Assembly (NCBI RefSeq): GCF_900215355.1
Contig: NZ_OBEA01000003.1
Span: 62,001-126,000, forward strand
DNA length: 64,000 bases
Direction: 5' to 3'
Origin: Pseudooceanicola antarcticus
GTDB lineage: Bacteria; Pseudomonadota; Alphaproteobacteria; Rhodobacterales; Rhodobacteraceae
A model generated the notes under the pieces. That model made no database searches. It had not been told where the DNA came from and worked only from the letters and a program-made list of their open reading frames with translations. The position numbers and the translations under genes were made by a program. This document shows positions 58,031 to 64,000 of this stretch, piece by piece. Positions within the stretch are counted from its first letter, which is position 1, and each line of letters opens with the position of its first letter.

Positions 58031-61000
58031 ATGAACCAGGAACTGACCAACAATCCGTTCAACCCGCTGACCCCGCCGAAGGCATTCGACGAGATCAAGG
58101 TGTCGCTGGCGTCTCCCGAACGGATCCTGTCGTGGTCCTACGGCGAGATCAAAAAGCCGGAAACCATCAACTACCGGACCTACAAGCCCGAGCGCGACGG
58201 CCTGTTCTGTGCCCGTATCTTCGGGCCGATCAAGGACTACGAGTGCCTCTGCGGCAAGTACAAGCGGATGAAGTATCGCGGCGTCGTCTGCGAGAAATGC
58301 GGCGTGGAAGTCACGCTGCAGAAGGTCCGCCGCGAGCGCATGGGCCACATCGAGCTGGCCGCTCCGGTCGCGCATATCTGGTTCCTCAAGTCGCTGCCCT
58401 CGCGCATCGGCCTGATGCTGGACATGACCCTGCGTGATCTGGAACGCGTGCTCTACTTCGAGAACTACGTCGTGATCGAACCCGGTCTGACGGATCTGAC
58501 CTATGGCCAGATGCTGACCGAAGAAGAGTACATGGACGCCCAGGATACCTACGGCATGGACGCCTTCACGGCGAACATCGGTGCCGAGGCCATCCGCGAC
58601 ATGCTGAGCCAGATCGACCTGGAATCGGAAGCCGAGCAGCTGCGTGCCGACCTGGCCGAAGCCACCGGCGAACTGAAGCCCAAGAAGATCATCAAGCGTC
58701 TGAAGGTCGTCGAGTCCTTCCTCGAGTCGGGCAACCGTCCCGAGTGGATGATCATGACCGTGATCCCGGTCATTCCGCCGGAACTGCGTCCGCTGGTGCC
58801 GCTGGACGGTGGCCGCTTCGCGACCTCCGACCTGAACGACCTGTACCGCCGCGTGATCAACCGGAACAACCGTCTGAAGCGTCTGATCGACCTGCGTGCG
58901 CCCGATATCATCGTGCGTAACGAAAAGCGTATGCTGCAGGAATCCGTCGATGCGCTCTTCGACAACGGCCGTCGCGGCCGCGTCATCACCGGCGCCAACA
59001 AGCGTCCGCTGAAGTCGCTGTCCGACATGCTGAAGGGCAAGCACGGTCGCTTCCGTCAGAACCTTCTGGGTAAGCGCGTCGACTTCTCCGGCCGTTCGGT
59101 CATCGTGACCGGCCCGGAACTGAAGCTGCACCAGTGTGGTCTTCCCAAGAAGATGGCGCTCGAGCTCTTCAAGCCCTTCATCTACTCGCGCCTGGAGGCC
59201 AAGGGCCTGTCCAGCACCGTGAAGCAGGCGAAGAAGCTGGTCGAGAAAGAGCGCCCCGAGGTTTGGGATATCCTCGACGAGGTCATCCGCGAGCACCCGG
59301 TTCTGCTGAACCGCGCGCCCACGCTGCACCGTCTGGGCATCCAGGCCTTCGAACCCACGCTGATCGAAGGCAAGGCGATCCAGCTGCACCCGCTCGTCTG
59401 CTCGGCGTTCAACGCCGACTTCGACGGTGACCAGATGGCCGTCCACGTGCCGCTCTCGCTGGAAGCCCAGCTGGAAGCGCGCGTGCTGATGATGTCGACC
59501 AACAACGTGCTGTCGCCCGCCAACGGCGCGCCGATCATCGTTCCCTCGCAGGATATGATCCTTGGCCTCTACTACACCTCGATTGCCCGCGAAGGCATGA
59601 AGGGTGAGGGCATGGTCTTCTCCTCGATCGACGAAGTTCAGTACGCGCTGGACACCGGTGAAGTGCACCTGCACGCCAAGATCACCGCGCGGATCATGCA
59701 GATCGACGAAGAAGGCAACGAGGTCTACAAGCGCTACGAGACCACCCCCGGTCGCGTGCGTCTTGGCGCCCTGCTGCCGATGAACGCCAAGGCACCGTTC
59801 GAGCTGGTCAACCAGCTGCTGCGGAAGAAGGACGTTCAGCGCGTCATCGACACCGTCTACCGCTATTGCGGTCAGAAGGAGTCGGTCATCTTCTGTGACC
59901 AGATCATGTCGATGGGCTTCAAGGAGGCCTTCCGCGCCGGTATCTCCTTCGGCAAGGCCGACATGGTGATCCCCGACAACAAGTGGGAGATCGTCGACGA
60001 GACCCGCGAGCAGGTGAAGGACTTTGAACAGCAGTACATGGACGGCCTGATCACTCAGGGCGAAAAGTACAACAAGGTCGTTGATGCCTGGTCGAAGTGT
60101 AACGACAAGGTCACCGAAGCCATGATGACCACCATCTCCTCCGTTCCGCGGACGGCTGATGGTGCCGAGGGCGAGATCAACTCGGTCTACATGATGGCCC
60201 ACTCCGGTGCCCGTGGCTCGGTCACGCAGATGAAACAGCTGGGCGGGATGCGCGGCCTGATGGCGAAGCCGAACGGCGACATCATCGAGACCCCGATCAT
60301 CTCGAACTTCAAGGAAGGCCTGACCGTGCTCGAGTACTTCAACTCGACCCACGGTGCCCGTAAGGGTCTGTCGGATACCGCTCTGAAGACGGCGAACTCG
60401 GGTTACCTGACCCGTCGTCTGGTGGACGTGGCCCAGGACTGCATCGTGCGTGAGCCCGATTGCGGCACCGAGCGCGCGATCACCGTGGGCAACGCGGTCA
60501 ACGACGGCGAGATCGTCGCCACCATCGGCGAGCGTATCCTGGGTCGTGTCGCGGCCGACGACGTGCTGCGTCCCGGCACCGACGAGATCCTCGTCAAGCA
60601 GGGCCAGCTCATCGACGAGCGCATGGCGGACACCATCGAAGAGGCCAGCGTGCCCCAGATGCGCATCCGCTCGCCGCTGACCTGTGAAGCCGAAGACGGT
60701 GTCTGTGCCGCCTGCTACGGCCGTGACCTTGCGCGCGGTACCCAGGTGAACATCGGCGAAGCTGTCGGCATCATCGCTGCCCAGTCGATCGGTGAACCCG
60801 GCACCCAGCTGACCATGCGGACCTTCCACATCGGCGGCGTTGCCCAGGGTGGCCAGCAGTCCTTCCTGGAAGCCTCCACCGATGGCGTGATCGAATTCGA
60901 GCACACGCAGGTTCTGGACAACGCCAATGGCGAGACCCTCGTCATGGGCCGGAACATGAAGCTGCGCATCATGGATGAGCACGGTGAGGAACGCTCCAGC

Positions 61001-62260
61001 CACAAGCTGGGCTACGGCACCAAGCTCTTCGTCAAGGAAGGCCAGAAGGTTGCCCGCGGCGACAAGCTGTTCGAATGGGATCCCTACACCCTGCCGATCA
61101 TCGCAGAGAAGGCCGGTAAGGCACGCCTGACCGACCTGATCACCGGTATCTCCGTGCGTGACGAGACCGATGATGCGACCGGCATGACCCAGAAGATCGT
61201 TTCCGACTGGCGCACCGCGCCGAAGGGCAACGAGCTGAAGCCCGAGATCTTCGTGATCGGCGAGGATGGCGAACCGGTCCGCAACGATGCGGGCAACCCG
61301 GTCAGCTACCCGATGTCGGTGGACGCGATCCTCTCGGTCGAAGAGGGCCAGGAGATCAAGGCCGGTGACGTTGTCGCCCGTATCCCGCGCGAAGGTGCGA
61401 AGACGAAGGACATTACCGGTGGTCTGCCGCGTGTGGCCGAACTCTTCGAGGCGCGTCGTCCGAAGGACCACGCCATCATCGCCGAGATCGACGGTTACGT
61501 CCGCTTCGGTCGCGACTACAAGAACAAGCGCCGCATCTCGATCGAGCCCGCGGATGAAAGCCTGGAGCCCGTGGAATACATGGTGCCCAAGGGCAAGCAC
61601 ATCCCGGTCACCGAGGGCGACTTCGTTCAGAAGGGCGACTACATCATGGACGGCAACCCGGCGCCGCATGACATCCTTGCCATCATGGGTGTCGAAGCGC
61701 TGGCGAACTACATGATCGACGAAGTGCAGGACGTCTACCGACTGCAGGGCGTGAAGATCAACGACAAGCATGTCGAAGTGATCGTTCGCCAGATGCTGCA
61801 GAAGTGGGAGATCCTCGACAGCGGCCAGACCACGCTGCTGAAGGGCGAGCACGTCGACAAGGTCGAGTTCGACGAAGCCAATGCCAAGGCGGAAGAGAAG
61901 GGCCTGCGCCCGGCGTCCGGCCAGCCGATCCTGCTCGGGATCACCAAGGCCTCGCTGCAGACCCGCTCCTTCATCTCGGCGGCCTCCTTCCAGGAGACCA
62001 CCCGCGTGCTTACCGAGGCTTCGGTCCAGGGCAAGCGCGACAAGCTGGTCGGCCTGAAGGAGAACGTCATCGTGGGTCGTCTGATCCCGGCCGGTACCGG
62101 TGGGGCAACCCAGCGTGTCAGCCGGATCGCCAACGACCGCGACAACGTGGTGCTGGATGCCCGCCGCGAAGAGGCCGAACAGGCCGCGCGCCTGGCAGCC
62201 CCGGTGGCCGAGGCCGAGGTCGACTCCGACCTGGTCGAGACCCCGGAAAGCGATCTCTGA
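58031..62260 (+). CDS. rpoC: RNA polymerase beta-prime subunit
   Basis: A 1409-residue RpoC. The catalytic magnesium-binding motif NADFDGDQM lies near residue 460. The N-terminal zinc-binding segment has CLCGKY and CEKCG. The trigger-loop region contains [13 protein letters not shown] near residue 920. The C-terminal part has the second zinc site [15 protein letters not shown] near 885. The length is normal for the class. An AGGAAAG site precedes the ATG. A strong intrinsic terminator follows, so the rpoBC transcript ends here. Confidence 0.99.
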   Translation: MNQELTNNPFNPLTPPKAFDEIKVSLASPERILSWSYGEIKKPETINYRTYKPERDGLFCARIFGPIKDYECLCGKYKRMKYRGVVCEKCGVEVTLQKVRRERMGHIELAAPVAHIWFLKSLPSRIGLMLDMTLRDLERVLYFENYVVIEPGLTDLTYGQMLTEEEYMDAQDTYGMDAFTANIGAEAIRDMLSQIDLESEAEQLRADLAEATGELKPKKIIKRLKVVESFLESGNRPEWMIMTVIPVIPPELRPLVPLDGGRFATSDLNDLYRRVINRNNRLKRLIDLRAPDIIVRNEKRMLQESVDALFDNGRRGRVITGANKRPLKSLSDMLKGKHGRFRQNLLGKRVDFSGRSVIVTGPELKLHQCGLPKKMALELFKPFIYSRLEAKGLSSTVKQAKKLVEKERPEVWDILDEVIREHPVLLNRAPTLHRLGIQAFEPTLIEGKAIQLHPLVCSAFNADFDGDQMAVHVPLSLEAQLEARVLMMSTNNVLSPANGAPIIVPSQDMILGLYYTSIAREGMKGEGMVFSSIDEVQYALDTGEVHLHAKITARIMQIDEEGNEVYKRYETTPGRVRLGALLPMNAKAPFELVNQLLRKKDVQRVIDTVYRYCGQKESVIFCDQIMSMGFKEAFRAGISFGKADMVIPDNKWEIVDETREQVKDFEQQYMDGLITQGEKYNKVVDAWSKCNDKVTEAMMTTISSVPRTADGAEGEINSVYMMAHSGARGSVTQMKQLGGMRGLMAKPNGDIIETPIISNFKEGLTVLEYFNSTHGARKGLSDTALKTANSGYLTRRLVDVAQDCIVREPDCGTERAITVGNAVNDGEIVATIGERILGRVAADDVLRPGTDEILVKQGQLIDERMADTIEEASVPQMRIRSPLTCEAEDGVCAACYGRDLARGTQVNIGEAVGIIAAQSIGEPGTQLTMRTFHIGGVAQGGQQSFLEASTDGVIEFEHTQVLDNANGETLVMGRNMKLRIMDEHGEERSSHKLGYGTKLFVKEGQKVARGDKLFEWDPYTLPIIAEKAGKARLTDLITGISVRDETDDATGMTQKIVSDWRTAPKGNELKPEIFVIGEDGEPVRNDAGNPVSYPMSVDAILSVEEGQEIKAGDVVARIPREGAKTKDITGGLPRVAELFEARRPKDHAIIAEIDGYVRFGRDYKNKRRISIEPADESLEPVEYMVPKGKHIPVTEGDFVQKGDYIMDGNPAPHDILAIMGVEALANYMIDEVQDVYRLQGVKINDKHVEVIVRQMLQKWEILDSGQTTLLKGEHVDKVEFDEANAKAEEKGLRPASGQPILLGITKASLQTRSFISAASFQETTRVLTEASVQGKRDKLVGLKENVIVGRLIPAGTGGATQRVSRIANDRDNVVLDARREEAEQAARLAAPVAEAEVDSDLVETPESDL

Positions 62261-62298
62261 TCAAGCACGGCCACGGCCATTGCCTGACGAAAATTGCG

Positions 62299-62323
62299 AA
62301 GGCCCCCCTTGCGGGGGCCTTTT
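62299..62323 (+). terminator. Intrinsic terminator after rpoC
   Basis: The stem AAGGCCCCC pairs with GGGGGCCTT around the loop CTTGC and is followed by TT, 39 bases past the rpoC stop codon. Confidence 0.88.
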
Positions 62324-62407
62324 GCATGTCCGGGCGGTGGCTGCCCCTGGGTCATTGCCTTTTGCCGCGCCCCGCGTCATTGCAAGGCAAATGATCCGAG
62401 GCACCAG

Positions 62408-63313
62408 ATGACCGACAACTTCAAGGCCGCGCTGCTGATGATGGGCTCGCTGGCATTCCTTTCCTTCAACGACGTGGCGATCAAGGCGGTGGCCATGGTG
62501 GTCCCGCTGGCCCAGATCATCGTGCTGCGCAACGCCATCACCTCGACCGCGCTGGCCTTCGTGCTGACCCGCACCCGCGGTGCCTTCCGCCTCGCGCGCC
62601 GTGACTGGCTGCTGGTGCTGCTGCGCGCCATCGGAGAGGCGGGGGCGGCCTATTTCTACCTCGAGGGGCTGATCCACATGCCCTTCGCCAACCTCGTGGC
62701 GATCCTGCAATCGGCGCCCTTCGTCGTGACCCTTGCAGCCGCGCTTTTCCTCGGCGAAAGCGTCGGCTGGCGGCGGATCACGGCGATCCTCGTGGGCTTC
62801 CTCGGCGTGCTGCTGATCCTGCGTCCGGGGACGGAGGGCTTTGACATCTACTCGGTCTACGTGCTGATCTCGGTGCTCTTCATCACGCTGCGCGACCTCT
62901 CGACCCGCCGCCTCTCGCCCGAGGTGCCGGCAATGACCGTGACCTTCTTCACCTCGACGCTGGTCATGCTGACCTACCTCCTGGTGGGGCTGGGCACGCC
63001 CTGGGTGCCCATGCCCGGCTGGACCCTGGCCCTGACCGTGGCAGCGGCGGCGCTGGTGCTCACCTCCTATGTCTCGATCATCCAGGCCATGCGCATCGGC
63101 GAGGTCGCCTTCGTCTCGCCCTTCCGCTACACCTCGCTGCTCTTCGCGCTGGTGCTGGGGCTGGTGCTCTTCGACGAATGGCCAGAGGTGCTGACCCTGG
63201 TGGGCGCGGCAATCGTCGTGGCCTCGGGGCTCTTCATGCTCTACCGTGAGCACAAGCTGGGCCGCGCGCCCGTGACGCCCGAAGAACTGCCAGAGGTTTC
63301 CACCCGCCCATGA
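62408..63313 (+). CDS. EamA-family (DMT) transporter
   Basis: A 301-residue inner-membrane protein with about ten transmembrane segments forming two EamA repeats (residues about 5-140 and 150-285). LLRAIGEAGAAYFYLEGL and AILVGFLGVLLILRP near 80 and 125 are typical. Such proteins export amino acids, metabolites or drugs; the substrate cannot be read. The start ATG at 62408 follows the rpoC terminator; the longer frame from 62294 would overlap that terminator. The stop overlaps the next gene by four bases (ATGA). Confidence 0.88.
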   Translation: MTDNFKAALLMMGSLAFLSFNDVAIKAVAMVVPLAQIIVLRNAITSTALAFVLTRTRGAFRLARRDWLLVLLRAIGEAGAAYFYLEGLIHMPFANLVAILQSAPFVVTLAAALFLGESVGWRRITAILVGFLGVLLILRPGTEGFDIYSVYVLISVLFITLRDLSTRRLSPEVPAMTVTFFTSTLVMLTYLLVGLGTPWVPMPGWTLALTVAAAALVLTSYVSIIQAMRIGEVAFVSPFRYTSLLFALVLGLVLFDEWPEVLTLVGAAIVVASGLFMLYREHKLGRAPVTPEELPEVSTRP

Positions 63314-64000
63314 GCCACATCCAGATGCTGGGCCTGTGCCGTTTCTCCTATCCCACCGGAGGGGACGGGTTCGAAGGCAGCGCGGCGGATCTCGGGGCCA
63401 ACAGGGCCCGGCTCTACGATCCCGCCCGCCTGGCCCTGCGCTTCTGGTTCTTTGAAGAGATCTGCCTGCCCACCCTGGCCGCCCAGACGGACCCGGATTT
63501 CACCGTGCTGCTGATCTATGGCGAAGGGCTGCCGGACCCCTGGAAGACACGGCTGCTGCAGGCGGTCTCGGCGGTGCCTCAGATCCGCCCGCTGGCCCGG
63601 CCCGAGGGGCTGCCCCATGGCGCGCTCTGCCGCGCGGCGATGCAGGAGGCGCGCGACCCCGAGGCCCGCGCGGTCGGGGAATTCACCATCGATGACGATG
63701 ACGGCCTGGCAAGCGACTTCATCGCCGAGGCCCGCGCGGGCTTTGCCCCCCTGCGCCCGCTGTGGCGGGCCCGCAAGCGCGCTGCGCTCGACTTCAACGG
63801 GGGGCTCGTGCTGGACACGGGTGGCGCCACAGGCCTCACCCTGAGCGCCGTACAGGCCGAGTTCTGGGCCCCGGCGCTGGTGGTCTTCTTCGGGCCGCGC
63901 TCCAGCCGCTCGATCCAGGACTACAACCACCGCCGCCTCTGGGGTCGCATGCCGGCGCTGACCCTGCCCGAGCCGGTGATGTTCCTGCGCGGCAGCCACG
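63310..64000 (+). CDS. Putative rhamnosyltransferase-like glycosyltransferase, 3-prime truncated by window
   Basis: The first 230 codons of a gene that runs past the right edge. The N-terminus MLGLCRFSYPTGGDGFEG and LCLPTLAAQTDPDFTVLLIYGE match the family annotated as putative rhamnosyl transferase, a GT-A-type group common in alphaproteobacteria. The four-Asp stretch IDDDDG (residues 128-131) probably binds the metal. The ATG overlaps the stop of the EamA gene. The substrate is unknown. Confidence 0.8.
   Translation, partial: MSHIQMLGLCRFSYPTGGDGFEGSAADLGANRARLYDPARLALRFWFFEEICLPTLAAQTDPDFTVLLIYGEGLPDPWKTRLLQAVSAVPQIRPLARPEGLPHGALCRAAMQEARDPEARAVGEFTIDDDDGLASDFIAEARAGFAPLRPLWRARKRAALDFNGGLVLDTGGATGLTLSAVQAEFWAPALVVFFGPRSSRSIQDYNHRRLWGRMPALTLPEPVMFLRGSH

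Overview
The window is a GC-rich chromosomal segment from an alphaproteobacterium, most likely a Rhodobacteraceae (Roseobacter-type) member. This is inferred from the RpoB/RpoC, EF-Tu and L10 sequences, the ChvE/GguAB sugar transporter, and recurrent intergenic hairpin repeats of the kind I associate with that family. I see no plasmid, phage, insertion-sequence, CRISPR or rRNA feature.

Layout. (1) 162-1613: a vanillin/salicylaldehyde-type aldehyde dehydrogenase. (2) 1809-14539, minus strand: an eleven-gene sugar operon transcribed from chvE to galM. It encodes a periplasmic-binding-protein ABC importer and a non-phosphorylative pathway for L-arabinose and D-galactose: 1-dehydrogenase, lactonase, aldonate dehydratase. 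The pathway then splits into an arabinose arm (2-keto-3-deoxyarabonate dehydratase and 2-oxoglutarate semialdehyde dehydrogenase) and a galactose arm (KDGal kinase and KDPGal aldolase). A LysR regulator is divergent from chvE. (3) 15841-21007, minus strand: glpK, glpD, a HAD phosphatase and a Rieske oxygenase. (4) 21338-33885, plus strand: an accessory cluster of three glycosyltransferases, a small exported protein, a predicted outer-membrane barrel, a sulfotransferase-like protein, a one-module NRPS (C-A-PCP-TE plus a helical tail) and a phosphopantetheinyl transferase. It is the best candidate here for an undescribed system, probably making or decorating a surface glycan or lipid with an activated amino or acyl group. 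(5) 34231-43030: tRNA-Gln, SH3-domain proteins, a 2-hydroxyacid dehydrogenase, parC, an SDR, a cobalamin adenosyltransferase and small membrane proteins or lipoproteins. (6) 43187-62260: translation and transcription core, tuf, tRNA-Trp, secE, nusG, rplK, rplA, rplJ, rplL, rpoB, rpoC. This block is interrupted twice: between tuf and tRNA-Trp by a ZntB-like transporter and a GSCFA/SGNH-like pair, and between rplA and rplJ by two exported beta-rich proteins. (7) 62408-64000: an EamA transporter and a truncated rhamnosyltransferase-like gene that runs off the end.

Two families of intergenic hairpins stand out. Long hairpins (about 115-190 bp) lie at all three strongly convergent gene ends that carry a spacer of roughly 200 bp, and their arms differ in sequence while keeping base pairing. 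Short palindromes of about 25 bp lie inside three co-directional spacers (gguB-dehydratase, nusG-rplK, rpoB-rpoC). All functional calls rest on motif recognition by eye. No database search was run.
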